Shown here: piece by piece, positions 13,661-20,267 of the stretch
Numbering within the stretch: position 1 is the first letter of the stretch
Layout: every line of letters starts with the position of its first letter
DNA from: a virus
Direction: 5' to 3' (one strand)
Virus record (IMG/VR): IMGVR_UViG_3300025687_000263
Location: 1 to 27,049 of that record
Length of the DNA stretch: 27,049 nt
The notes under the pieces: model-generated
What the model was told of the DNA's origin: nothing
The model's input: the letters and a program-made list of their open reading frames with translations, nothing else
The model's database searches: none
Translations under genes and position numbers: made by a program

Positions 13661-15061
13661 TCAGACCACATTTACGGCTGCTCGGTTGCGTTTGATTCGA
13701 TGTCTCCGATACTGTCCTCTGGCATCAATTGCCCGTGAGCTCATTGAGATCATCAGAGCATCTGCCAGGTCCGGGCTGTGGCCTAACCTCTTCTTGGTCT
13801 CTGCCTTCGACTCAATTGCCAGGGTTCCGTTGCTGCGATAGTTGTAGCGGGTTGCTACCAGGTCCCGGACAAGATCCTCATTATCAGGAATGCTGACCTC
13901 TCCCTTGAACCAGTCCGCCAGCTGAAACCAAAGCTCTGCCCGTAAATTTGAGTATTTTTCACTCATTGAGGCACTCTCGGAAACATTGACTCCACGAGCC
14001 GGGAGCCCGAGCTCACGACATCTGTCCAGTACCCCTGATCCAAGACCTACTGAGTCGATCAGAATCTCCTCGATCGGCAGATACCAGTCTCGCTGGTACA
14101 GATCCACCAACCGTCCTGCTGTCTGCATCAGATCCAGCTTCTTCCAGCTGTGGACCTCCAAAACCTTGCGGCCCTGTCTGACGATTGCCACTGTGGAATC
14201 ATCTCCGAACCTGGCGATATCGGCCCCAATCACAATTGGTGTCTCTCTCGGCTGGTACACCGTCCGCTGCCTGGCAAGCTCCACTTCGTGCATCCCAATC
14301 ACTGTATCGTCATCACTCTTCGGGAAGAGACCCAGAACCCTGACACGAAATTGGTTGCTGTCCTCTGAGCCGTACTTGATCCTCATCGATTCGACGTAGG
14401 ACTCGCTCACCAGAGGCGAGTCCAGACAGCTGATCCGATAGGTCTTCCAGTGCTTCTTGAGGCTGTGGTGCGTGTCGTAGAAGAATCCAGCACTACGGAC
14501 CCCGTTTCCAAGAAGCAGGAACGTCGAATGCTCCCCGGAGGTTGAACCCAGTGCGCTCTCAAAGACCTGTTCCGGGACTCCGGAAGCCTCATCGGCAATC
14601 AACAGGATGTTCGTGCTGTGAGCTCCTGCCAGCGCCTCTGGCTGCTCTGGACGGCTTAGTTTGGCTGCACAGAAGCTCTCACTCGGAGAGGCGACCAGTT
14701 CGACTCGATCACTCTTGACACTCAGCTGCTCCCGTAACACCTCCGGAAGTTGCTTGATCCAGGATTTGAATTCGGCAAACAAGGCATCGTACAACTGTCC
14801 ACTCGTTGGGGCTGTGACCAAGGTCTTCTGGGGGAACCTCGTCAAAATATGCCAGATCATCGCCCAGGAGGCTGCAGAACTCTTCCCAGTTCCGTGACCG
14901 CTGACTGCTGAGATTGCCTTGATCTCGGGATTGGCAACGTCTCTCAGCAGAGAGGCTTGCCAAGGCTGTGGGGTGACCCCAAGAACCTCCTCAACAAAGC
15001 CAACCGGATCGGTGCGGTAGCGTCTCTGGAAATCAAGAATATTGGCTGCTAGTTCGCTCAT
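13661..15061 (-). CDS. terL: Terminase large subunit
   Basis: 466 residues. An ATPase domain has Walker A S-G-H-G-T-G-K-S (54-61) and Walker B I-L-L-I-A-D-E-A (about 152-159). A C-terminal RNase-H-like nuclease has D281 in G-A-D-I-A-R-F-G-D-D, D336 in I-L-I-D-S-V-G-L-G and D431/D434 in S-P-D-L-A-D-A-L. All key residues are present. It would power DNA translocation through the portal and cut the concatemer. The start overlaps the upstream small ORF by ATGA. The small-terminase-like gene is about 4.4 kb away rather than adjacent. Confidence 0.92.
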   Translation of the reverse strand: MSELAANILDFQRRYRTDPVGFVEEVLGVTPQPWQASLLRDVANPEIKAISAVSGHGTGKSSAASWAMIWHILTRFPQKTLVTAPTSGQLYDALFAEFKSWIKQLPEVLREQLSVKSDRVELVASPSESFCAAKLSRPEQPEALAGAHSTNILLIADEASGVPEQVFESALGSTSGEHSTFLLLGNGVRSAGFFYDTHHSLKKHWKTYRISCLDSPLVSESYVESMRIKYGSEDSNQFRVRVLGLFPKSDDDTVIGMHEVELARQRTVYQPRETPIVIGADIARFGDDSTVAIVRQGRKVLEVHSWKKLDLMQTAGRLVDLYQRDWYLPIEEILIDSVGLGSGVLDRCRELGLPARGVNVSESASMSEKYSNLRAELWFQLADWFKGEVSIPDNEDLVRDLVATRYNYRSNGTLAIESKAETKKRLGHSPDLADALMISMSSRAIDARGQYRRHRIKRNRAAVNVV

Positions 15062-15321
15062 TCGCCTTTTTGTCTGGTGAGGGCAAGACTGCTCAAGCTA
15101 CAGGTAGACCCCTCTACCTCTCGGAAATCCGAGAAAACAGTCTTTCCCTCATTTGTGTGATTGGAGCGCAGCGTTGGAGTCTCATTCGAGGAGGCCGATA
15201 GCGTCTGAATATTGCTCCTCACTCCGCATAGCTTTGATTGACCCGGTCCAGCGTCCTTAGTGGCCTCACTTCGAGGTGTCTCAGAGACAACCGGGCTACT
15301 CGTGACGCTCCAATTCTGCAA
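15058..15321 (-). CDS. Possible small Ser/Thr-rich protein between rusA and terminase
   Basis: 87 residues from a TTG at 15321, overlapping the end of rusA by 26 nt and the terminase start by ATGA. Composition is Ser/Thr/Glu-rich with no motif. AAGGTGA just before the TTG could serve as an SD but the spacing is short. The tight coupling to terminase and the absence of other explanation for this stretch favour a real gene. Low complexity and the weak start argue against it. Confidence 0.4.
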   Translation of the reverse strand: MQNWSVTSSPVVSETPRSEATKDAGPGQSKLCGVRSNIQTLSASSNETPTLRSNHTNEGKTVFSDFREVEGSTCSLSSLALTRQKGE

Positions 15322-15667
15322 TCACCTTGATCGTGACGATCGCCTTGCCCCCCTTGAGGACCGATCTGCGTCTGATCACGAGGTGATCAATCTGGTTGTC
15401 ATTCACAAAAACTCCTGCATCCTGCATCAGGTCCAACGCACTCTTGGCGTAGTTGTCCAGGTCTGAGCGATGCTTGCTTGGCGGAAACAACTGAATCACT
15501 ACCTTGAGACGCTGTGTTTCCGGAAAGGTTCCTCGCAAGTGCTCCAACTGGGCTGCGTGTTTCTTGTAGTCCCGGCCCTGCTTGCTGAGAATCGATCGGC
15601 CCTTGACGGAACGATAGTAGCTGTTGACCGAGACAGGATACGGAATCTCGAGCTCAATCTGCATCAC
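15296..15667 (-). CDS. rusA: RusA-family Holliday junction resolvase
   Basis: 123 residues, the family's usual size. P-V-S-V-N-S-Y-Y-R (11-19), S-K-Q-G-R-D-Y (28-34), F-P-P-S-K-H-R-S-D-L-D-N (61-72) and D-A-G-V-F-V-N-D-N-Q-I (83-93) are the hallmark blocks. D69, D71 and D90 match the catalytic acidic residues. It would cleave four-way DNA junctions so that recombined or replicating phage DNA can be packaged. GTG at 15667 fits an upstream AGGAGG better than the adjacent ATG. It overlaps the upstream gene by 14 nt. Confidence 0.9.
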   Translation of the reverse strand: MMQIELEIPYPVSVNSYYRSVKGRSILSKQGRDYKKHAAQLEHLRGTFPETQRLKVVIQLFPPSKHRSDLDNYAKSALDLMQDAGVFVNDNQIDHLVIRRRSVLKGGKAIVTIKVIAELERHE

Positions 15668-15914
15668 GTCGAGAGGACCTCCTGGTCTTCCCGCTCCTTT
15701 CCCTGATCAACACGTCTCCAAAGTTCTTCTCGAGCAAAGTGTGGTACGTCTTCCTCAACATCTCCCGGAGATCTCCCAGTTTGCCATCGTTGTGAATGCC
15801 TGAGACCACCAGGGACATCCGCTCGGCTGCATCCAGCAGATCGAGCAGGTTCTGCAAGTCTGCAAGGGTTAGATCGACCTCTGCAATGTACTCTTCATCT
15901 CCGACTGCAAACAT
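15654..15914 (-). CDS. Small hypothetical protein between exonuclease and rusA
   Basis: 86 residues: an acidic, leucine-rich N-terminal half (L-T-L-A-D-L-Q-N-L-L-D-L-L-D-A-A-E-R-M), probably an amphipathic helix or helical hairpin, and a basic Arg/Ser-rich tail. The start overlaps the exonuclease stop by one base (TGATG). No family is recognised. The operon position suggests an accessory role in recombination. Confidence 0.6.
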   Translation of the reverse strand: MFAVGDEEYIAEVDLTLADLQNLLDLLDAAERMSLVVSGIHNDGKLGDLREMLRKTYHTLLEKNFGDVLIRERSGKTRRSSRRDAD

Positions 15915-16855
15915 CAGCTGATCCTCAAAACCCGGTAACTCGAAATCTTGCTGTATTGCTCAAACAACTCCGGTTTCTCCTGCTTGAGAGCCTTTGTGTC
16001 CAGACTCTCGCGGGTCTGAGTCCTCCAGGTGGCAATCCGGTTGTCTCCACATCGGAGCTCCTCACACTCGCCAATCAACCGCTTGATCTCCCCCTCCAAC
16101 ACCTTGCGCTGATCTGCTAACTCTGCTTCCTGTTCCTTGATCTTCTGGTACTCACTGATCAGGATCAGATCACTCTCTCCACAAAGGGCTGCTGATTCCG
16201 ATTCACTGTCCGGATACATCAAGTCGTAGTCTGCCGAACTCATCGAATCCGGGGGTCTGTTCTCTGTAACACACTTCCAGAACCTAGCAGCCTCCCGGAT
16301 CAGCCTCTGCTGATCGTCCTGGTTGCTCCAGACCCGATACATCCGGATATCCCGATCATCAAGGATTGCTACAGCCAAATATGCTGAAGAAAGCCCGGTG
16401 AGCAGCAAATACTGCTGAATCTGCCAGTAGTGCTGCAAAGGGATCCTCCCCTTGGCATCGTCTCCGTTGGTGACAACCAACCCGTCTGGACCCCACTGTC
16501 TCGCTGATCGACTCGTCGTGGTCTTGCACTCGAGCAACAGATCATCCTGGCGACTCATCCGGTCAATGTGGGCTACCAGGTACTCGTACTCCGGATGCAC
16601 AAAGCGCTTGTTCGCTCTTCTAAACTGGACGCTGAGACGCTCCGAGGCGGCTCTGGCGACCAGGTCCTCAAAGTAATGACCCCACTGGGTTGCCGTGTTT
16701 CCCTCAAAGGGCTGGTCAATCCCAATTTTGACCCTCCAGAGCTCGTAAGGACTCTGGTACGGATTGAACCCGAGGATTGCTCCTGCATCACTGCCACCCA
16801 GAAAATGCCTGCGTTCCTCCGGTGTGAACAAATCTTGATTATTTGAGTTAGTCAT
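15914..16855 (-). CDS. YqaJ / lambda-exonuclease-type recombination nuclease
   Basis: 313 residues. The start has L-G-G-S-D-A-G-A-I-L-G-F-N-P-Y (19-33) and S-P-Y-E-L-W, then G-H-Y-F-E-D (59-64). The catalytic block is H-I-D-R-M then L-L-L-E-C-K-T-T with D98, E109 and K111. Y-W-Q-I-Q-Q-Y-L (143-150) is the usual last motif. This family resects double-stranded ends 5' to 3' to supply single strands for an annealing protein, here plausibly the Sak4-like ATPase. The C-terminal third is coiled coil plus a short basic end. Only one base separates it from the upstream stop. Confidence 0.88.
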   Translation of the reverse strand: MTNSNNQDLFTPEERRHFLGGSDAGAILGFNPYQSPYELWRVKIGIDQPFEGNTATQWGHYFEDLVARAASERLSVQFRRANKRFVHPEYEYLVAHIDRMSRQDDLLLECKTTTSRSARQWGPDGLVVTNGDDAKGRIPLQHYWQIQQYLLLTGLSSAYLAVAILDDRDIRMYRVWSNQDDQQRLIREAARFWKCVTENRPPDSMSSADYDLMYPDSESESAALCGESDLILISEYQKIKEQEAELADQRKVLEGEIKRLIGECEELRCGDNRIATWRTQTRESLDTKALKQEKPELFEQYSKISSYRVLRIS

Positions 16856-16856
16856 A

Positions 16857-17462
16857 TCAGCGCACTCTGCTCTTGTCTAGGATTGTTTTCAAGCGGGATG
16901 ACTCCCGTGGTAACTCCAGCCGAATCAACTCCTCCAACGGAATCAGGACCTTCGGGCCTGCATTCCTGCCGTTGTACGGAGCCCTGTGAACGATCCGATA
17001 ACGCTCCGGAGAAAAGACCGCTCTCGTCATCGGAAAAACCAGGTAGAGCCCAAGCGGATCCGTAATCCTCCGGAAAAACAGCAACACCTGGGTCCTCGTC
17101 AAGGACAACACCGAAAGCCCCGCCTGCCACTTGTCAAAACTCAGGAGCTCGGAGTCAAAAGGCTCCGGGATCCTCTGCTGGCGACTTCCCCGCTGCTTCA
17201 ACTCGTACAAGCTCACCAGGTATCCCGACTGGTCGTAGATTGCTCCGTCAAAGACATCAAACCTTCCACCACTGCGCTCACAGTGGAAAACCGTGTGCCT
17301 GTTGATCAACTCCGCCAATTGAGCCTCCTCGCTCTGAGGGCTGATCTCGATCCTCTCCGGATCAAACAAAACCTTTTCCAAAGATTCTCCAGTTGAAGGG
17401 CTTCCCAGGAGCGTACTGCCAAGACAGAAATTGCTTGCAGAGGCAATGAATTCAGAGCTCAC
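16857..17462 (-). CDS. PD-(D/E)XK nuclease-like protein
   Basis: 201 residues from GTG 17462, or 174 from a TTG at 17381 preceded by GGAG with good spacing; the latter start may be real because the GTG has no SD. The core F-D-V-F-D-G-A-I-Y-D-Q-S-G-Y-L-V-S-L-Y-E-L-K (about 68-89) has the D...E-x-K spacing of restriction-endonuclease-like folds. Q-R-G-S-R-Q-Q and a downstream S-F-D-K-W follow. It precedes the YqaJ exonuclease in the same operon, which fits a DNA-processing role. The substrate is unknown and the family assignment is by motif only. Confidence 0.5.
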   Translation of the reverse strand: MSSEFIASASNFCLGSTLLGSPSTGESLEKVLFDPERIEISPQSEEAQLAELINRHTVFHCERSGGRFDVFDGAIYDQSGYLVSLYELKQRGSRQQRIPEPFDSELLSFDKWQAGLSVLSLTRTQVLLFFRRITDPLGLYLVFPMTRAVFSPERYRIVHRAPYNGRNAGPKVLIPLEELIRLELPRESSRLKTILDKSRVR

Positions 17463-17496
17463 TTGCTAAGGGAGGACACCGAGAGCTAACGAACTC

Positions 17497-17510
17497 GGTA
17501 GAGCTCTACC
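17497..17510. repeat. 14-bp perfect palindrome at a gene boundary
   Basis: GGTAGAGCTCTACC is its own reverse complement and contains the stop codon of the Cys-module gene. An ACCGAG...CTCGGT inverted repeat overlaps it. It could be a protein-binding site or a small intercistronic hairpin. Confidence 0.4.
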
Positions 17511-18021
17511 CCTGTTGCCTGGAAAGCCACGTTTTCTCTATTCGTTCTGCACTCATCCGGTCCTCGATCACCAGGATCGGAGGACCGTGGAGAGAACAAG
17601 CGATTGAGGTCGAATCCTCCTGCCAACATCCACAACTCTTCGAGCTCCCGTATCGCAAGGCGGCTCCCCTGACAAAACTCTCCTCTCCACAGTCACAAAG
17701 ACACCTCCAGAGAGCTCCCTCTCCTCCACGCTTGCGGAAACGCTCAAACGACTCTCCTGAGATCGCCTGCTCCTGGACCACCAACCTGCCGTATCGGTTC
17801 CCAGTCTCGTTGATTGCGTCCGTTGAACAGCCACAACTGCCAATCCCCCGCTTGATGTTCTCTGCACTGATTCCCTTGATCACCCCACAGTCACACCTAC
17901 AAAGCCAAACCGCTCCTGACGAGTATCTGCGGATCCGCTCAAACTCCGGTCCTTCGTTGATCTTGCGTAAGATCCTCAACTTGCCGTGTCTCTCGCCTGT
18001 TCTGTCTCGGTACGGTCTCAA
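17506..18021 (-). CDS. Protein with two tandem W-x-C-x-C-D-C-G / S-C-G-C modules
   Basis: 171 residues from a TTG at 18021 with GGA close upstream. It contains the same ~55-residue module twice: G-K-L-R-I-L then W-L-C-R-C-D-C-G and G-S-C-G-C (C41, C43, C45, C63, C65), and G-R-L-V-V then W-R-C-L-C-D-C-G and K-S-C-G-C (C107, C109, C111, C130, C132). Single copies of this Cys module commonly lie beside HNH or AP2 domains in phage homing endonucleases and in short orphan proteins. No HNH catalytic residues are visible, so this is probably a metal- and DNA-binding protein, not a nuclease. Confidence 0.65.
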   Translation of the reverse strand: MRPYRDRTGERHGKLRILRKINEGPEFERIRRYSSGAVWLCRCDCGVIKGISAENIKRGIGSCGCSTDAINETGNRYGRLVVQEQAISGESFERFRKRGGEGALWRCLCDCGEESFVRGAALRYGSSKSCGCWQEDSTSIACSLHGPPILVIEDRMSAERIEKTWLSRQQG

Positions 18022-18060
18022 TTTTCCAAAAATTTTCAGAGGGAGGCATCGTTTCCCAGG

Positions 18061-18258
18061 TTACGGGTAGGGGGGGGGTTGGTGATGGTAATACTCCGAC
18101 CAGGCTCGGTCCCAATACTCTTCTCCGTTCTTCAGACTGTCCTCGTTGGATGCTTCTAGGACCGTCCTGGCTAGGTTGCCAATCGGATCCTTCCGGTCCT
18201 GCTGTTGACTGAGCCACTCGAAAAAACGTCTGTGATGGGATCCGTAGGTCGGCTTCAT
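18061..18258 (-). CDS. YozE/SAM-like small protein
   Basis: 65 residues: R-F-F-E-W-L-S-Q-Q-Q-D-R-K-D-P-I-G-N-L-A-R then a charged helix and a Pro-rich end (Q-P-P-P-Y-P). F-x-E-W-L...R-x-D-P-I-G-x-L-A-R is the signature of the YozE SAM-like fold found in small bacterial and phage proteins of unknown function. No good SD precedes the ATG. It is the first gene after the non-coding junction, so a promoter may lie upstream. Confidence 0.6.
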   Translation of the reverse strand: MKPTYGSHHRRFFEWLSQQQDRKDPIGNLARTVLEASNEDSLKNGEEYWDRAWSEYYHHQPPPYP

Positions 18259-18682
18259 ATGTTCTGGGTGTAGGAAAATTTGGGAGGTGTGGGGTTGTAG
18301 ATCTCCACCCCGTACCCTAATCCGAGGCCCCCTGGGGGGCTCTCGGAGCTTGTCGCTGCAGCAACCCTGGTTTGTTGGCTAGTTTGTTGGCTAGTACCCC
18401 ACTGATCAAAAAAATTCCGCATAAAACCTAGGATGTCGGTTCCTTATATAGCCACCGAACCAGCCTATAAGTTCGTTAAGATATATTATCGAACATATAG
18501 ATTCTACTGCTTTACCCCTGATATTTACTGGGCTAGCGAGGAATTCAGATAAGATGAACGAGCGCGGATAAGCGCTGAAATATTATCAGTCGGTAACAGC
18601 ACAGCGGCCTACACCTCACCCTTTCCCTCACCTTTTACCTCACCCTTTACCTCCCCCTACACCTTACTCCCTCACTACTCCC
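18259..18682. other. Non-coding junction with hairpins and repeats
   Basis: About 420 bp with stops in all frames. It holds a strong GC hairpin (18322-18346, CCGAG and GCCCCC pairing with GGGGGC and CTCGG around a bulge), a 12-bp tandem duplication of GTTTGTTGGCTA (18370-18393), inverted repeats GGTTC...GAACC and GTTCG...CGAAC within 18439-18500, AGCGC...GCGCT (18561-18576), and the start of a polypyrimidine tract (+ strand). No convincing promoter was found, but the AT-rich part at about 18420-18510 is a candidate. It separates the replication block from the recombination/packaging block. Confidence 0.5.
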
Positions 18683-18720
18683 TTACTCCCCCAACACTTC
18701 TCCCTCACTAGCTCCCTCAC
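18607..18720. repeat. Degenerate CCCTCAC / CCCTTTAC polypyrimidine repeat tract
   Basis: The + strand is almost only pyrimidine plus A. Loosely repeated units such as CCTCACC, CCCTTTACC and ACTCCCT continue into the 3' end of the neighbouring leftward gene. The leftward strand is correspondingly rich in GGG and GGTGAGG runs, so G-quadruplex or triplex structures are possible. Confidence 0.55.
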
Positions 18721-18955
18721 CAGCACCAACCAACGCCTTATATCCTACCCCTTCCTTTTCCTCCCACTCTCCACAGGAATCATCCCGCTGTACCAAAGGC
18801 CAAATAGCCATTCGATCTATGTCATTGGTAATAAAGACAACTTTGTACATCCTAGGTCTTGGTGCGTATCTCTTGCAGTATCCCAACCCAGCGTGTACAG
18901 CATCCCTTGATTCCACAAAGAACCTACACCCCAAGCAAGTCTGGTCATCTTTCAT
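18683..18955 (-). CDS. Small Cys-containing (C-x-x-C...C) protein
   Basis: 90 residues from the ATG at 18955, chosen because AAAGGCG lies just upstream; a GTG at 19033 would add 26 residues. C-L-G-C-R-F-F, then G-Y-C-K-R-Y-A-P-R-P, then V-Q-R-D-D-S-C-G-E-W make a four-cysteine set I know from small uncharacterised phage and bacterial proteins, likely binding zinc or an iron-sulfur cluster. The Gly/Glu-rich end (G-A-G-E-G-A-S-E-G) is encoded by the repetitive tract and may be recent. Confidence 0.6.
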   Translation of the reverse strand: MKDDQTCLGCRFFVESRDAVHAGLGYCKRYAPRPRMYKVVFITNDIDRMAIWPLVQRDDSCGEWEEKEGVGYKALVGAGEGASEGEVLGE

Positions 18956-19099
18956 TTTCGCCTTTCCATTCGTTGACTGAGAGCGAGCATCCGGACCGTG
19001 GAATCCCATTTCCCAGTCCGGAGCTCTGGACACCGAGCAAGTGTCCTTTCCAGCGAGTTGCCTAGACTCGCCCAGTGTTTTAAGGGACCACTGGCAACC

Positions 19100-19324
19100 C
19101 TATCTCTTCAGCGATCGCTGGCAGGCTCGACAGAGAGCCTGACCTTCCCGATAATACGGCATCTTATCTGGCTTATACGTCTGACACCTCCTACAAGGCT
19201 TCAGAACGCTCACCACAGGGCTGTGACAAACCATCAGTGGGTTATCCCTCATTTTACGAAAACGCCTCTCTACACGCCTGCTGAGAGGCTCTCGATTGAC
19301 ATCTATCCACAACCCACGATTCAC
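19100..19324 (-). CDS. Small zinc-ribbon-like protein
   Basis: About 74 residues from a GTG at 19324 with GGTGGAG 8 nt upstream; a GTG at 19345 overlapping the previous stop (TAGTG) is the alternative. P-C-R-R-C-Q-T-Y-K-P then Y-R-E-G-Q-A-L-C-R-A-C-Q-R form two C-x-x-C knuckles about 20 residues apart, typical of a zinc ribbon. The N-terminal half is basic. Possibly a DNA-binding or recombination accessory protein; no family identified. Confidence 0.5.
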   Translation of the reverse strand: MNRGLWIDVNREPLSRRVERRFRKMRDNPLMVCHSPVVSVLKPCRRCQTYKPDKMPYYREGQALCRACQRSLKR

Positions 19325-19344
19325 TTGTTGGTCTCCACCCAACA

Positions 19345-19569
19345 CTATTCGTAGCTCGGGAGAGTCCTGTTGGCGATCTCTGCGAGGAGCTCCGCTCGTT
19401 GAGCGAGCGTCTCTCCGTGGACCTCCACCGCCTTGACCCAGCAGTGACCCAGTGCCTGACAAGCTCTGGAAAAATAATCTTCCAACTCATCACTGTTGAT
19501 CGATTCGAAAGTCATCGAGAAAGTCGTGATCTCGTCTCCGTCCTGATGAATCATCGTGATCGTTTCCAC
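19345..19569 (-). CDS. Small acidic hypothetical protein
   Basis: 74 residues. The GTG at 19569 is supported by a clear AAGGAG 7 nt upstream, which lies inside the previous gene. The two genes overlap by 80 nt in different frames. Sequence is acidic with helices (D-E-L-E-D-Y-F-S-R-A-C-Q-A-L, then A-Q-R-A-E-L-L-A-E-I-A). No motif recognised. Confidence 0.6.
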   Translation of the reverse strand: METITMIHQDGDEITTFSMTFESINSDELEDYFSRACQALGHCWVKAVEVHGETLAQRAELLAEIANRTLPSYE

Positions 19570-20077
19570 TGGTTAGCTCCTTCCCTGGATTGACAATTTT
19601 AGGCGACTGCTCTGCGTTCGCCTCCTTGAGAGCCTTGAGAAACTCAAAGCTGAGATTCGTCACATTCACCTGTTGCTTCTCCCCATATCGCTGAGGATCC
19701 AGCATCCTGGCAGTATCCCGGTTGATATCAGCCGTGACCTTAACCTCCCGAAAGTCTACGATCTCTCCGCGATCTAGCCTTTCCTCCACGCTCTGGGACT
19801 GCTTCTCGGTAATCCTCGAGAGAGTGTGAGCACTTCTGCGAGCATCTCTCTTGTGGAGAGCCTTGGTTTCGGCTTCCTTCACAGCAGGGAACTTCGCCAC
19901 GTACTCGTCAAAGTAGCTGTAGGGGATCTTGTGCTTATCCAGAACATCCCGGTACTTCCCTCTGGATTCACTGGCAGCGACCTCTTCCCAGAACTTCTCC
20001 CAGAACTCAGGAGATCTTGCCTTCGCCAGAAAATTACGAATCTTGGTATCTTTCTTCTTGAGTGGGTTGCCTGCCAT
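19490..20077 (-). CDS. Small terminase-like DNA-binding protein
   Basis: 195 residues. A charged helical N-terminus (S-P-E-F-W-E-K-F-W-E-E) is followed by an HTH-like stretch with Y-F-D-E-Y-V-A-K-F-P-A-V-K-E-A-E-T-K-A, then a helical middle and D-I-N-R-D-T-A-R-M-L-D-P-Q-R-Y-G-E-K. The last block resembles the end of Sf6/P22-type small terminases (K-x-x-P-x-x-Y-G-D-K). It would recognise the packaging site and present DNA to TerL. It lies next to the candidate origin rather than next to terL, so the call is moderate. Confidence 0.5.
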   Translation of the reverse strand: MAGNPLKKKDTKIRNFLAKARSPEFWEKFWEEVAASESRGKYRDVLDKHKIPYSYFDEYVAKFPAVKEAETKALHKRDARRSAHTLSRITEKQSQSVEERLDRGEIVDFREVKVTADINRDTARMLDPQRYGEKQQVNVTNLSFEFLKALKEANAEQSPKIVNPGKELTSGNDHDDSSGRRRDHDFLDDFRIDQQ

Positions 20078-20097
20078 TTGTTGCCTGCCATTTGTTG
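20067..20097. repeat. 14-bp tandem duplication over a start codon
   Basis: TTGCCTGCCATTTG occurs at 20067-20080 and again at 20081-20094, followed by a further TTG. On the leftward strand it gives two ATG-GCA-GGC-AAC starts 14 nt apart, thus in different frames. Only the inner ATG (20077) opens the 195-residue gene. The outer copy supplies a GCAGG before it that could act as SD. Confidence 0.75.
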
Positions 20098-20129
20098 AAA
20101 CAATCCGTTTGGAGTCCTACGGGTGTTAC

Positions 20130-20267
20130 TGTTTACTGGTATATCTCCCCCCTTAAGGGGGAGAGATATATACCCCCAGTTAAACAAACTCGTAAACACA
20201 CTGCGTATAGGGACTTGGTTAAACAGTTAAACAATGTTTAAGCTCTAGTTAAACATTCAGTGAAACA
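20130..20267. other. Candidate replication origin: GTTAAACA repeats and cruciform
   Basis: Four exact direct copies of GTTAAACA (20179-20186, 20218-20225, 20226-20233, 20248-20255), two near copies (GTAAACA at 20192, GTGAAACA at 20260) and two inverted ones (TGTTTAC at 20130, TGTTTAA at 20235) cluster in about 140 bp. The region is largely gene-free and directly follows the repA-type helicase gene. Iterons plus AT-rich DNA plus a cruciform beside a replicative helicase gene is a common origin layout. Binding sites for a regulator are the main alternative. Confidence 0.5.
20140..20170. other. Large near-perfect inverted repeat (cruciform/hairpin)
   Basis: TATATCTC plus CCCCC (20140-20152), TTAA (20153-20156), then GGGGG, one bulged A (20162) and GAGATATA (to 20170): 13 paired bases with one bulge. 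Strong enough to extrude as a cruciform. No T-run follows in either direction, so a structural or origin role seems more likely than termination. Confidence 0.75.

Noticed and set aside
18607-18720. CRISPR array
   Set aside because: The units are short, degenerate and contiguous, without unique spacers. No CRISPR-like array was seen anywhere in the window.
20140-20170. Intrinsic terminator at the large inverted repeat
   Set aside because: No T-run follows the stem on either strand, so a cruciform or origin element is a better description.
19879-20199. Leftward 106-residue frame upstream of the small-terminase-like gene
   Set aside because: It crosses the cruciform and overlaps the supported 195-residue gene in a different frame; basic Ser/Arg shadow.
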